A stretch of DNA of 64,000 nucleotides from Bacteroidales bacterium (GCA_014860575.1 JACZJK010000019.1:1-64000), one strand, 5' to 3'. Positions 35,687-44,457 are shown, counted from the stretch's first letter. Numbers and translations: made by a program. The notes: generated by a model not told the origin, from the sequence alone.

Positions 35687-37189
35687 ATGAAACTTCCATC
35701 ATCTGTACGAAACTGGACTTCGATTGCAGGCGCCTCACTGGCAGTAATCAGCATAGTAACTATTGCCTTCCTGTTTTTTATTTCCATGGTGTTTGATGCA
35801 GGAAGTTCGTACCTGGGCATATTCATCTGGATAATTTTACCTGTTTTCCTTGTCATCGGTTTGGTACTTATTCCAACAGGAATGTGGATCACACACCGTA
35901 AACAACTGAAGAGCCACTCTCAACAGACGGCCCTAAAATGGCCGGTTATTGATTTTAATTCGTCAACGGTTCGTAATGCAACCATTGTTTTTATTACCGG
36001 CACACTTGTGTTCTTAATGCTGACCGGAATAGGAAGTTATGAGGCATTTCATTACACCGAATCGGTGGAGTTTTGTGGTACAGTTTGTCATAAGGTTATG
36101 GAACCTGAATATGTAGCCTACCATGAATCTTCGCACGAAAGGGTAAAGTGTGTAGAATGCCATGTGGGATCAGGTGCAGATTGGTATGTTAAAAGCAAAC
36201 TATCAGGATTGTACCAGATTTATTCAGTTATGTTTGATAAATATCCCCGGCCTATTCCAACACCATTGCATAACCTTCGCCCGGCGAGAGAAACCTGTGA
36301 AGAATGCCATTGGACTGAAAAGTTTTATGAACCCATGCTTCGTCTGAAACGATCCTATCTTTCGGACTATGATAATACGGAATGGGATATCAACCTGATG
36401 ATGAAAACCAGCGCTACATATAGCGCTTTGGGTTTACAGGAAGGTATTCACTGGCACATCAATCCCGATGTACATATTGAATACCAAACCGATCCTGATG
36501 ACCCCAATATTATTCCCTGGGTTCGCTATACGAACCTTAAAACCGGGGAAGTTCAGATATACAAGGACTCTGAATATCAATTCAACAATAGCAATTTTAG
36601 TGAGAATGGGCTGAAAACAATGGACTGTATAGATTGTCATAATCGTCCTTCACACAATTACCAGGTTCCACAGAATTTTATTGATGATGCCATCACGGCT
36701 GGAGAAATTTCGAGGGAACTGCCTGATATTAAATACCTGGCAATGGAAATACTCGGGCAGGATTACCCTAGCAGAGACAGCGCATTCATAGCAATCAGTG
36801 TAAAGGTGACAGAGTATTACGAATCAATGTATGATTATATGCTTGAATCCCACAAAGATGAGATTGAATGGGCCATCCTGGCAATACAGATGGGATATCG
36901 CCGTAATATTTTCCCCGAAATGAAAGTGAAGTGGAACCAATATCCCAATCATCTTGGTCATCTTGAAACAAATGGTTGCTATCGCTGCCATAGCGACCGG
37001 CACATTACAGAGGCAGGCAAAGTAATTACCCGCGAATGCACCACCTGCCATAATATCCTGGCACAGGGCGAACCCGGAAATATGGAATATTCAGGCACAT
37101 TTGAATCACTGGAATTCAAACATCCCATTGAGATTGGTGACGCCTGGCAAACAACTTTTTGTTCAGATTGCCATTTTCAATTGTACTAA
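35687..37189 (+). CDS. NapC/NirT-type multiheme cytochrome c (seven hemes)
   Basis: A 500-residue protein with two or three N-terminal membrane helices (about 10-35, 45-65, 98-118) and then a periplasmic part. The first heme site is the unusual CX3CH motif CGTVCH (130-135), in the NapC/NrfH context FCGTVCHKVMEPEY. Six CXXCH sites follow (CVECH, CEECH, CIDCH, CYRCH, CTTCH, CSDCH). NapC/NrfH proteins take electrons from menaquinol and hand them to periplasmic reductases. No nitrite or nitrate reductase gene is beside it. It follows the strong terminator and so has its own transcript. Confidence 0.9.
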   Translation: MKLPSSVRNWTSIAGASLAVISIVTIAFLFFISMVFDAGSSYLGIFIWIILPVFLVIGLVLIPTGMWITHRKQLKSHSQQTALKWPVIDFNSSTVRNATIVFITGTLVFLMLTGIGSYEAFHYTESVEFCGTVCHKVMEPEYVAYHESSHERVKCVECHVGSGADWYVKSKLSGLYQIYSVMFDKYPRPIPTPLHNLRPARETCEECHWTEKFYEPMLRLKRSYLSDYDNTEWDINLMMKTSATYSALGLQEGIHWHINPDVHIEYQTDPDDPNIIPWVRYTNLKTGEVQIYKDSEYQFNNSNFSENGLKTMDCIDCHNRPSHNYQVPQNFIDDAITAGEISRELPDIKYLAMEILGQDYPSRDSAFIAISVKVTEYYESMYDYMLESHKDEIEWAILAIQMGYRRNIFPEMKVKWNQYPNHLGHLETNGCYRCHSDRHITEAGKVITRECTTCHNILAQGEPGNMEYSGTFESLEFKHPIEIGDAWQTTFCSDCHFQLY

Positions 37190-37451
37190 TGTTTTGGAAC
37201 GCTCAAGAAGAGATACTTAGCCGGTTTTTAATTGATGTTCTCTAGTCCTTTTCGTCCTGAGAAATCAAACTTATATCTTATGTGTTGAATTTAACAACAC
37301 GTGCATAAAATATCAACACACATAATAACAAGCTGTTATTTAGCTTCTTATGCCATTTCTTAAAATTTAGTGTTGAATATATAAACATAAGGCTGTTGAA
37401 GAATTGATCACAAAATCTCCTATATTACTGTATTACAGTTATATATAAGTT
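37190..37451. other. Regulatory region upstream of the sigma-54 promoter
   Basis: About 260 bp without a gene, very A/T-rich. It holds the repeated GTGTTGAAT words and the dyad described separately; their distance from the promoter (about 80-170 bp) suits enhancer sites for an NtrC-type activator. Confidence 0.55.
37282..37300. promoter_or_regulatory. Candidate activator-binding dyad
   Basis: GTGTTG, 7 bp, CAACAC: a perfect inverted repeat centred about 165 bp before the -24/-12 promoter. GTGTTGAAT recurs at 37370-37378 and TGTTGAA at 37394-37400. These are candidate upstream activating sequences for the NtrC-type regulator at 43.0 kb. Confidence 0.45.
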
Positions 37452-37468
37452 TTGGCACGGCAATTGAA
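37452..37468 (+). promoter_or_regulatory. Sigma-54 (-24/-12) promoter
   Basis: TTGGCAC at 37452-37458, 5 bp, TTGAA at 37464-37468. The consensus is TTGGCAC-N5-TTGCA, so one key base differs (A for C at -12). It lies 50 bp before the first gene of the GcvH-like/NrfD module, and a sigma-54 activator gene follows the module. Confidence 0.65.
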
Positions 37469-37517
37469 ATAGAGTGCGAGCAAAACAAAAGAGAAATAAC
37501 CCCTTAAACTTAAAAAA

Positions 37518-38198
37518 ATGGAAGCACTAATTTTAGCAGCAATCGTACTCATAGTAATAGGAGTAGATATTACAATTCAGTACATGAATAGCAAAAAAAA
37601 AACAGTTCTCGAATCTAACTCTCAGTTACAAGAGGTTTTTGATGAACAAACCGTCAGAATCCCCAAAGGGATTTATTTCGACAAAACACATACCTGGGCG
37701 TTTATGAACAGAAATGGAAAAGTAGAAGTTGGGATCAACGATTTCCTGCAAAACATTACCGGAACTCCCAGTCGTATAGAGATGAAACAGACAGGTGACT
37801 CTGTTAGAAAAGGTGACCACTTGCTCACCCTTGTCCAGGATGGAAAGCGCCTGAACATCTATTCACCTGTTTCCGGGATCGTAAAAGCCTCCAATGAGAA
37901 ACTGATTAACCAGCCCTCTTTGCTCAACTCAGCGCCTTATGCTGAAGGTTGGGTTTATCATATTGAACCGGTTAACTGGTTCAGGGAAACACAGTTTATG
38001 TTGATGGCCGACCAAACAGCCAACTGGATGAAAAAAGAATTTTCACGACTGAAAGATGTTTTGGCCAATGCTTATGCTGTAAATAAACTTGTCCCTGTTA
38101 TGCAGGATGGCGGTGCATTGAAAAGCCATTTGCTTGAAAACGCCGAGCCAGAGGTGTGGGAAGAGTTTCAAACAAACTTCATTGACACCATTAAGTAA
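37518..38198 (+). CDS. Membrane-anchored GcvH-like protein, paralog 1
   Basis: A 226-residue protein: N-terminal membrane helix (about 3-22) followed by a Lys-rich stretch that suggests a cytoplasmic C-terminus. A glycine-cleavage-H-like domain (about 45-150) has FDKTHTWAF, VEVGINDFLQNITG, GDHLLTLVQDGK, IYSPVSG and APYAEGWVYHI. Aligned to GcvH without gaps, the lipoyl-Lys position is Gly and a Lys sits one residue later. A C-terminal region (about 155-226) with NWFRETQ, PVMQDGG and a final W-x2-F is shared with the second paralog. First gene of the sigma-54-type operon. Not a glycine cleavage enzyme by context. Confidence 0.8.
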   Translation: MEALILAAIVLIVIGVDITIQYMNSKKKTVLESNSQLQEVFDEQTVRIPKGIYFDKTHTWAFMNRNGKVEVGINDFLQNITGTPSRIEMKQTGDSVRKGDHLLTLVQDGKRLNIYSPVSGIVKASNEKLINQPSLLNSAPYAEGWVYHIEPVNWFRETQFMLMADQTANWMKKEFSRLKDVLANAYAVNKLVPVMQDGGALKSHLLENAEPEVWEEFQTNFIDTIK

Positions 38199-38231
38199 GG
38201 ATCTAAAAACTGAACTAAATCAAAATCAAGA

Positions 38232-39101
38232 ATGAGCTTAAATAGAAGAACATTTTTTAAGTTCTGGGGTGTAGCGGGTGCGGCACTGGCCTTTGGCAAA
38301 AGCCTCGAAGCAGCTCCGGCAAGCGACGATGGTGTTGAGTTGATGGGAGTACTTTATGATGCCAGCAGATGTGTTGGATGTCAAACCTGTGAGTTTGCAT
38401 GTGCTGACTCGCACAATATGGAATTCCCTGAGGACGGGCCCAGCACTGATATTAAGAGAAGTTTGGACCCAACCAAACGAACCGTGGTGAACTGGTACAA
38501 TTTGCCCGATGGCAGCGAGGGATACAGCAAGAAACAGTGCATGCATTGCAACGAACCGGCATGTTTTACTGCCTGCCTGACGCAAGCATTATATAAAACC
38601 AAAGAAGGCCCGGTAGTGTGGCGCGAAGACAAATGTATGGGATGCCGTTTCTGCATGATCTCATGCCCCTTCGAAATACCCAAGGCTGAATACGACAACA
38701 ACAACCCACGCATTGTGAAGTGCAATATGTGCTACCACAAGTGGGCAGATAGCGAAAGACCAGCCTGTGTTAACGATTGCCCATACGATGCTTTGATGTT
38801 TGGCACACGTCGCGAATTGCTTGATGAAGCCCGCAAGCGCATGCTCGAAAACCCTGATACTTATCATCCTCACATTTATGGCGAAAAAGAAGCTGGCGGA
38901 ACAAGCTGGTTGGTAATTTCACCTGTTCCTGTTGAACAGATTGGTTTTAACAACAAAATCCAACTGAAATCCTACCCAACCCTTACCAAAGGATTTGTAT
39001 CATCCATTGCGCCAGTTGATTTATTGCTCCCCGCTTTTTTGCTCGGACTGTATGAAGCCACAAAAGTACGTACCCAAAACACTGAGGAGGAAGAACTTTG
39101 A
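38232..39101 (+). CDS. Tat-exported 4x[4Fe-4S] ferredoxin subunit (HmcB/HybA-type)
   Basis: A 289-residue electron-transfer subunit. The N-terminus has a twin-arginine signal (NRRTFFK, residues 4-10). Four [4Fe-4S] clusters are suggested by Cys motifs CVGCQTCEFAC, CMHCNEPACFTAC, CMGCRFCMISCP and the CNMC...C...CP group. A hydrophobic C-terminal segment (about 255-275) may anchor it. The family pairs with NrfD-type membrane subunits. The next gene starts inside its stop codon region (overlap), so the two are coupled. Confidence 0.92.
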   Translation: MSLNRRTFFKFWGVAGAALAFGKSLEAAPASDDGVELMGVLYDASRCVGCQTCEFACADSHNMEFPEDGPSTDIKRSLDPTKRTVVNWYNLPDGSEGYSKKQCMHCNEPACFTACLTQALYKTKEGPVVWREDKCMGCRFCMISCPFEIPKAEYDNNNPRIVKCNMCYHKWADSERPACVNDCPYDALMFGTRRELLDEARKRMLENPDTYHPHIYGEKEAGGTSWLVISPVPVEQIGFNNKIQLKSYPTLTKGFVSSIAPVDLLLPAFLLGLYEATKVRTQNTEEEEL

Positions 39102-40327
39102 ACCAGACCACAGCAATTCAATACGCAGACAACAAAGGCAATAATACCTGGAAGTTCTTTATAAACGAACTGAAGCCTAAAACAAAAATTTTCACCGCTT
39201 TCAACATCATCACTTTGCCAATTATTCTTTTGGGCCTTGGTATTATTGTTTACAGGTTTATGTATGGCCTGGGCTCAGTTACCAACCTTACACAGGAAAT
39301 GCCCTGGGGTATATGGAAGGCTTTTAACGTGGTTGTGGGCGTTGCTATGGCCGGTGGAGCTTATGTGCTTGTTTTTATCACCCATGTGCTACACCTTAAA
39401 AAGTACAACCCTATCCTAAAGGTAGCTGTATTAAATGGCCTGCTGGCTTATATATTCTATTCATTTGCCCTGATCCTTGAGTTGGGTCGCCCACTTGATA
39501 TTTTTAATGTGATTATTGGAAATGATTATGGCGTCAGCTCTATCCTGTTCCTGGTAGCATGGCATTTTATGCTCTATATCCTATGCCTTATGCTTGAGTT
39601 TTCGCCTTCGGTTGCCGAATGGCTTAACGCACGCAAAACATACAAATTCCTGGCAGGCATCACTTTGGTGGCCGTTGTGTTTGGGATCACACTTTCGGTG
39701 CTGCACCAGGCCGGTATCGGCGGCCTCTTTATGCTGGCCAAAGGCAAGGTTCACCCCTTGTGGTACAACCAATATATGCCATTGATGTTTGTGATTCAAA
39801 GTGTTTTTGGCGGACTTGCACTTGTGATTGCTTTAGTTACCCTTTGCTGGAAGATATTTGCCTATCAGCTTGACGAAACCTACCGCAAAGCCAAAGATCC
39901 AATATTAGTAGGACTGGCAGGCATCTGTGCCCTAAGCATGTTCTCCTACTTCTTTATGCATGTAATCATTTTCGCCCACGAAAAAAACTGGGTATATATG
40001 GGAACCGGCTGGGGCTGGTGGTATCTCCTCGAAATGATTCCTTTTGTGGTGGTGCCCATGTTTATGTTCCTCTATGGCTTCAAACTCAAAAACATCAGAC
40101 TGATCAATATCGCTGCAGTGCTCACACTGGTTGGTATTATTCTGAACCGAATGAACACCTCCCTGATCGCCTACAATATTGATGCCCCCATAAGATATGT
40201 ACCTACAATCTGGGAAATTATTGTATCGATATCGGTTATACTGATTCAGATATGGGTTTTCCGATGGATCGTTTTAAGAATGCCCGTGCTGCGCAAATCA
40301 CCTGATTGGGCCAAAGGAGCACATTAA
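39098..40327 (+). CDS. NrfD/PsrC/HmcC-type quinol-interacting membrane subunit
   Basis: A 409-residue integral membrane protein with about ten helices, of the NrfD superfamily (the long HmcC/HybB-like form). Conserved-looking polar residues lie in WGIWKAFNVVVG, LELGRPLDIF and SVLHQAGIGGLF. It begins with a TTG overlapping the ferredoxin stop and preceded by a good Shine-Dalgarno (GAGGAGG). It should exchange electrons between the menaquinone pool and the iron-sulfur subunit. No catalytic molybdoenzyme is encoded nearby. Confidence 0.92.
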   Translation: MNQTTAIQYADNKGNNTWKFFINELKPKTKIFTAFNIITLPIILLGLGIIVYRFMYGLGSVTNLTQEMPWGIWKAFNVVVGVAMAGGAYVLVFITHVLHLKKYNPILKVAVLNGLLAYIFYSFALILELGRPLDIFNVIIGNDYGVSSILFLVAWHFMLYILCLMLEFSPSVAEWLNARKTYKFLAGITLVAVVFGITLSVLHQAGIGGLFMLAKGKVHPLWYNQYMPLMFVIQSVFGGLALVIALVTLCWKIFAYQLDETYRKAKDPILVGLAGICALSMFSYFFMHVIIFAHEKNWVYMGTGWGWWYLLEMIPFVVVPMFMFLYGFKLKNIRLINIAAVLTLVGIILNRMNTSLIAYNIDAPIRYVPTIWEIIVSISVILIQIWVFRWIVLRMPVLRKSPDWAKGAH

Positions 40328-40389
40328 AAAAATATTCCTATTAAACAATTGAAATAAATACAAAAAATAACCTTTAAAAAAATAATAAA

Positions 40390-41109
40390 ATGGACGGCTT
40401 TAGCTATTACAACATTTTCGAGACCAAGGGAATAGAGTACCTTATCACTGTAGCCTTCTTCTTATTGCTGGTGCCTTTTTGGATAGCACTGAACAGACAA
40501 GCAAAAGCTACTAAAAAACTAAATGAAGCATTGGGCATTCTCTCAGCCAACTTGCTAAAAATTCCACAAGGATTGTTCTATAGTAAAAACCACACCTGGA
40601 CTTTCCTCGAAAGAGGCGGTGCTGCACGCATTGGTTTGGATGACTTGCTGCTGAATATCATAGGCGAAGTAAAGGTTAACAACCTGAAATCGCCCGGAGA
40701 TAAAATCAAAAAAGGTGATGTGATTGCCGAAATCGGACAGAACGGCAAAAACCTGAAAATTGTATCCCCCGTTTCTGGCGAGGTTCTTAAATCGAACCAT
40801 ATCTTGCACGAAACACCTGAAATGTTGAATGATGACCCTTATGGACAAGGATGGATATACAAAGTGAAGCCTACCAACTGGATGGCCGAAACACAAGCCT
40901 GCTACATGGCCGAAGATGCCATTAACTGGTCAAGACGCGAAGTGGAACGTTTTAAGGATTTCATGGCTGAAAGCATGAAAGCACATTCTTCCGAACCTTC
41001 GATGGTTATCATGCAGGATGGTGGAGAAATCAGCAGAAATGCCCTGGCAGAAATGCCCAGCGAAATTTGGAAGGATTTCGAAAAGAACTTTATGACTGCC
41101 ACGACTTAA
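40390..41109 (+). CDS. Membrane-anchored GcvH-like protein, paralog 2
   Basis: A 239-residue relative of the protein at 37518: membrane helix at about 17-35 followed by a basic stretch (NRQAKATKK), then a GcvH-like domain (YSKNHTWTF, GDVIAEIGQNGK, IVSPVSGEV, DPYGQGWIYKV) and the same C-terminal region (NWMAETQ, VIMQDGG, EIWKDFEKNF). The lipoyl-Lys position is again Gly with Lys one residue later (NGK). The two paralogs bracket the ferredoxin and NrfD genes and probably form a structural part of that membrane complex on the cytoplasmic side. Confidence 0.8.
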   Translation: MDGFSYYNIFETKGIEYLITVAFFLLLVPFWIALNRQAKATKKLNEALGILSANLLKIPQGLFYSKNHTWTFLERGGAARIGLDDLLLNIIGEVKVNNLKSPGDKIKKGDVIAEIGQNGKNLKIVSPVSGEVLKSNHILHETPEMLNDDPYGQGWIYKVKPTNWMAETQACYMAEDAINWSRREVERFKDFMAESMKAHSSEPSMVIMQDGGEISRNALAEMPSEIWKDFEKNFMTATT

Positions 41110-41150
41110 CTTAATTACAGTTGGGGATTTGCCCCTGATACGAACCCTGC

Positions 41151-41193
41151 TTTTCGCCGGCCAAGCTATCACCATAGCCTGGTTCGGCGAAAA
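41151..41193. terminator. Long hairpin after the NrfD/GcvH-like operon
   Basis: TTTTCGCCG pairs with CGGCGAAAA, with an inner GCTAT/ATAGC stem. It follows a smaller GGGG-ATTTG-CCCC hairpin at about 41123. No T tract follows on the plus strand, so it may only partly terminate, letting some transcripts reach the two-component genes. Confidence 0.55.
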
Positions 41194-41369
41194 ATGTTAT
41201 TGGGAGAACACACTTTTTTGTATCTTGCATGTGTTATTAAGTCAATTGAAAACCAATCAATAAGCTTTTCAAAATGTTGATTATCATTTTATTATGATGC
41301 CAAGACCACAAACACCAGGAAACTGACCACAGCCCCTGATACGCTGTAAACGCTAATCAAAAACAAAAC

Positions 41370-43034
41370 ATGACCAGTACAAGCGAAACTAAAAAAGATA
41401 AAAAAACCGGCCTCTCTTTTTTCAAGAAATATGAAAAAATCAGGTCCTCCATCTATGGGCAGGTCATTTACTCCATCCTTATTTTATCCATCTTTCTCTT
41501 TTTGTTGTTTGGTATTATATTCCGATCAGTAAATGAGCGCTTTATGGAAAGGGTGATTTACCAAAACGGCTACAATGTCGGGCATTTTGTACAAGGGGCA
41601 TTGTATCATTCAATGCTTGAAAATGACAAAGCCGTGCTTCAAAACACCCTGGATGTGATCAACCGCTTGCCCAATATTGATGAGGTAAATATGTACAACG
41701 AATTTGATAGCCTGGTATATACCACCCAGGCAGAAGATTCATTGTCCGGGCTAGTTGATTTCAAGGGGTACTTTAGTGAGCCAAAAGAAATTGATGAAAA
41801 GTCCTATGTGGTACTTGACTCAACCAATGGATTTGGATTGTTTAGCAAATACCAGCGGGAAAGGCATTTGCTGATCCGTTCGCCCATTTTAAACGAACCC
41901 TCTTGTATGCAATGCCACTGGGTTCACAAGGAAACAGATGTGGTGCTGGGATCACTCATTATAAAAATTCCGCTTAATGAACTGGACTCGGCCCTGCGCG
42001 AATCATCGGTGGACTTTTTCATTCTGGCAACCATTATGACAGTGCTGCTGCTGGTCTTTCTGGTGCTGTTTACCACGAAGAACATCAGAAAACCATTTAA
42101 TGCCATTGTTTTGGCAAGTGAGGCGGTTGCCAGCGGCGATAAAAAAATGCGTCTCAATGTTGAGCCAAACCAATTGTCGGATATTCGTACCGTTTCCATC
42201 GCCTTTAACAATATGCTGGACAATTTGGAAAGAGCCAATCTTGAATTGCAAAACTGGTCGCAACAACTGGAGCATAAGGTGCAGAAAAAAACAGAGGAAT
42301 TAGGCGCGGTCCAAAATGAATTGATCAATATTGAGCGCATTGCATCCCTCGGCAAGCTGTCCATGTCAGTAGCACACGAAATTAACAATCCACTTACTGG
42401 CATACTCACCTATACCAAATTGGTGCAAAAGCAACTCAACAACCAGGAAGTGCCTCCACCAAAAATGGACTCGATGATGAAACACCTGAAAATTATCGAA
42501 ACAGAAACCAAAAGGTGTGGGGATATTGTAAAAGGATTACTCGACTTTTCTCGCAAAGACCAAAAGAATTTTGAAGCCAAGAACTTACACGAAGTGCTTC
42601 GCGACACTTTCAACATCATGTCGCACCCCATGAAGATTGCCAATATTGAATTCATTTCGCACTTTGTTGCCGAACAAGACCTGATTTTTTGCAGTCCCAA
42701 TCAAATAAAACAAGCTTGTATCGCCTTGCTGGTCAACAGCAAAGAAGCGATCAACGAAAATGGTGAAATAGTTATCAAAACCGACAATCCCGACCCAGAC
42801 CATGTTAGTATTATAATTTCGGATAATGGCACGGGCATTCCGGAAGCAGACCTGCCGCATATTTTTGAACCTTTCTTTTCGAGCAAACAAAAAACAGGTG
42901 GTTCGGGCTTAGGCCTTTCTATCGTTCACGGCATTGTAAACAGCCACAAAGGTAAAATTGACGTGCAGTCGGTGCAGGGACAATCCACAACAATGACATT
43001 CACATTACCTTTGATAAAAAACAAGGAGAGTTAA
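41370..43034 (+). CDS. Sensor histidine kinase with periplasmic c-heme motif
   Basis: A 554-residue kinase: membrane helix 1 (about 30-53), a periplasmic domain (about 55-212) with a c-heme motif CMQCH (Cys179, Cys182, His183), helix 2 (about 213-236), a HAMP linker, HisKA with phosphoacceptor His336 in VAHEINNPLTG, and HATPase (N box ALLVNSKEAI, G boxes DNGTGIP and GGSGLGLS). It ends 3 bp before the NtrC-type regulator. The heme suggests sensing of redox state, oxygen, NO or CO at the outer side of the membrane. Likely controls the upstream operon through its partner. Confidence 0.92.
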   Translation: MTSTSETKKDKKTGLSFFKKYEKIRSSIYGQVIYSILILSIFLFLLFGIIFRSVNERFMERVIYQNGYNVGHFVQGALYHSMLENDKAVLQNTLDVINRLPNIDEVNMYNEFDSLVYTTQAEDSLSGLVDFKGYFSEPKEIDEKSYVVLDSTNGFGLFSKYQRERHLLIRSPILNEPSCMQCHWVHKETDVVLGSLIIKIPLNELDSALRESSVDFFILATIMTVLLLVFLVLFTTKNIRKPFNAIVLASEAVASGDKKMRLNVEPNQLSDIRTVSIAFNNMLDNLERANLELQNWSQQLEHKVQKKTEELGAVQNELINIERIASLGKLSMSVAHEINNPLTGILTYTKLVQKQLNNQEVPPPKMDSMMKHLKIIETETKRCGDIVKGLLDFSRKDQKNFEAKNLHEVLRDTFNIMSHPMKIANIEFISHFVAEQDLIFCSPNQIKQACIALLVNSKEAINENGEIVIKTDNPDPDHVSIIISDNGTGIPEADLPHIFEPFFSSKQKTGGSGLGLSIVHGIVNSHKGKIDVQSVQGQSTTMTFTLPLIKNKES

Positions 43035-43037
43035 AAA

Positions 43038-44378
43038 ATGGCAAAGCAAATTTCCCTACTCATTGTTGATGATGAGGAATCCGTAAGGGATTCTTTGTTC
43101 AACTGGTTCATTGAGGACGATTACTATGTTGAATGTGCCGAAGATGCCAAACAGGCACTTTCGATAATCGAAACCAAACACTTTGATATAATTATTTCCG
43201 ACATTAAAATGCCCGGCATGGATGGCATGGAGATGCACAGAAGAATCAAAGCACTGAACAAAAAATCCATCGTCATCATCATGACAGCTTTCGCAACAGT
43301 TGATACAGCTGTGCAAGCGCTCAAAGATGGTGCCTTTGACTATATTACCAAACCCTTTGATCCAGACGAGCTTTCGCATCTGATCAAGAATGCCGCCAGG
43401 CAAATCTCGCTTGAGCAGGAAAACCTGGCACTGAAAGAAAAGTTCACCGAACTTGAAAATGTAGATGATATCGTAGGTGACAGCGAGCCTATGAAACAGG
43501 TCTTGAAAGAAGTGAGGAGCGTGGCTCAATCCAATTCCTCAGTAGTTATTACCGGCGTAAGCGGAACAGGAAAGGAGCTGATAGCAAGGGCTATACACTC
43601 CAATTCGCCGCGGAAATATTTCCCACTCGTAAGTGTGCATTGCGGGGCCTTATCCGAAAGTCTGCTCGAAAGCGAATTGTTCGGGCACGAAAAAGGAGCT
43701 TTTACAGGTGCCATGTACAACCGCAAGGGCCGTTTTGAAATGGCCGACGGCGGCACCATTTTCCTGGATGAGATTGCTACCATTTCAGCCAAAATGCAAA
43801 TTGAGCTGTTGCGTGTGCTCGAAACAAAGAAATTTGTACGTGTGGGCGGCAACAAGGAAATAAGTTCCGATTTCCGGGTCATATGCGCCACCAACCGCGA
43901 CTTGAAGAGCATGGTTGAAAAAGGCACCTTCCGCGAAGACCTGTATTACCGACTCAATGTGGTAAACATCAATGTGCCACCACTGCGTGAACGGCCAAGC
44001 GATATTCCGCTATTGGTTAACTTCTTCATCAAGAAGTATTGTGTAGCCATGAACAAAGCGCCCATTAGCATTGACGAACAAGCACTGATGCGTATGAAGG
44101 AATTCGATTATCCTGGCAATGTGCGCGAACTCGAAAATATGATCGAGCGGGCAATTGTTATCGGCGATGGCAAAAAAATCAGGCTCAGCGACCTGCCCCT
44201 GGCCAAAGACAGCGTGATCAGCGGCTATGAAAGCCTCGAAGACCTTGAGAAAGCGCACATAATCCAAATTCTAAATAAATATGGGTGGAACATTTCGCAA
44301 TCGGCAAAAGCACTGAAGGTGGACCGGGTTACCCTGTACAACAAAATCAAAAAATTTGACCTGAAACAACCGGAATGA
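43038..44378 (+). CDS. NtrC-family sigma-54-dependent response regulator
   Basis: A 446-residue activator: receiver domain (1-120) with D55 in IIISDIKMPG, and an AAA+ domain (about 145-380) with Walker A GVSGTGKE, the sigma-54-contacting GAFTGA loop, GGTIFLDE and the arginine-finger region. A Fis-type HTH (about 405-446, WNISQSAKALKVDRVTLYNKIKKF) completes it. A Shine-Dalgarno AAGGAGAG precedes the ATG. Partner of the heme kinase; the only sigma-54-type promoter I can support nearby is at 37452. Confidence 0.95.
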   Translation: MAKQISLLIVDDEESVRDSLFNWFIEDDYYVECAEDAKQALSIIETKHFDIIISDIKMPGMDGMEMHRRIKALNKKSIVIIMTAFATVDTAVQALKDGAFDYITKPFDPDELSHLIKNAARQISLEQENLALKEKFTELENVDDIVGDSEPMKQVLKEVRSVAQSNSSVVITGVSGTGKELIARAIHSNSPRKYFPLVSVHCGALSESLLESELFGHEKGAFTGAMYNRKGRFEMADGGTIFLDEIATISAKMQIELLRVLETKKFVRVGGNKEISSDFRVICATNRDLKSMVEKGTFREDLYYRLNVVNINVPPLRERPSDIPLLVNFFIKKYCVAMNKAPISIDEQALMRMKEFDYPGNVRELENMIERAIVIGDGKKIRLSDLPLAKDSVISGYESLEDLEKAHIIQILNKYGWNISQSAKALKVDRVTLYNKIKKFDLKQPE

Positions 44379-44457
44379 CTTCTTTCAGGTCGGCAAATCA
44401 AATCAGCCTGACAACCCATCTTGTGAAGGAAAGGCTTGATATTGTGGTCAGTAGAAT

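Noticed and set aside
35687-37189. Nitrite reductase system (NrfHA)
   Set aside because: The NapC/NrfH-like domain is present, but no NrfA (CXXCK heme) is encoded in the window.
37518-38198. Glycine cleavage H protein
   Set aside because: The lipoyl Lys position is Gly, a membrane helix precedes the domain, and no gcvT or gcvP lies near.
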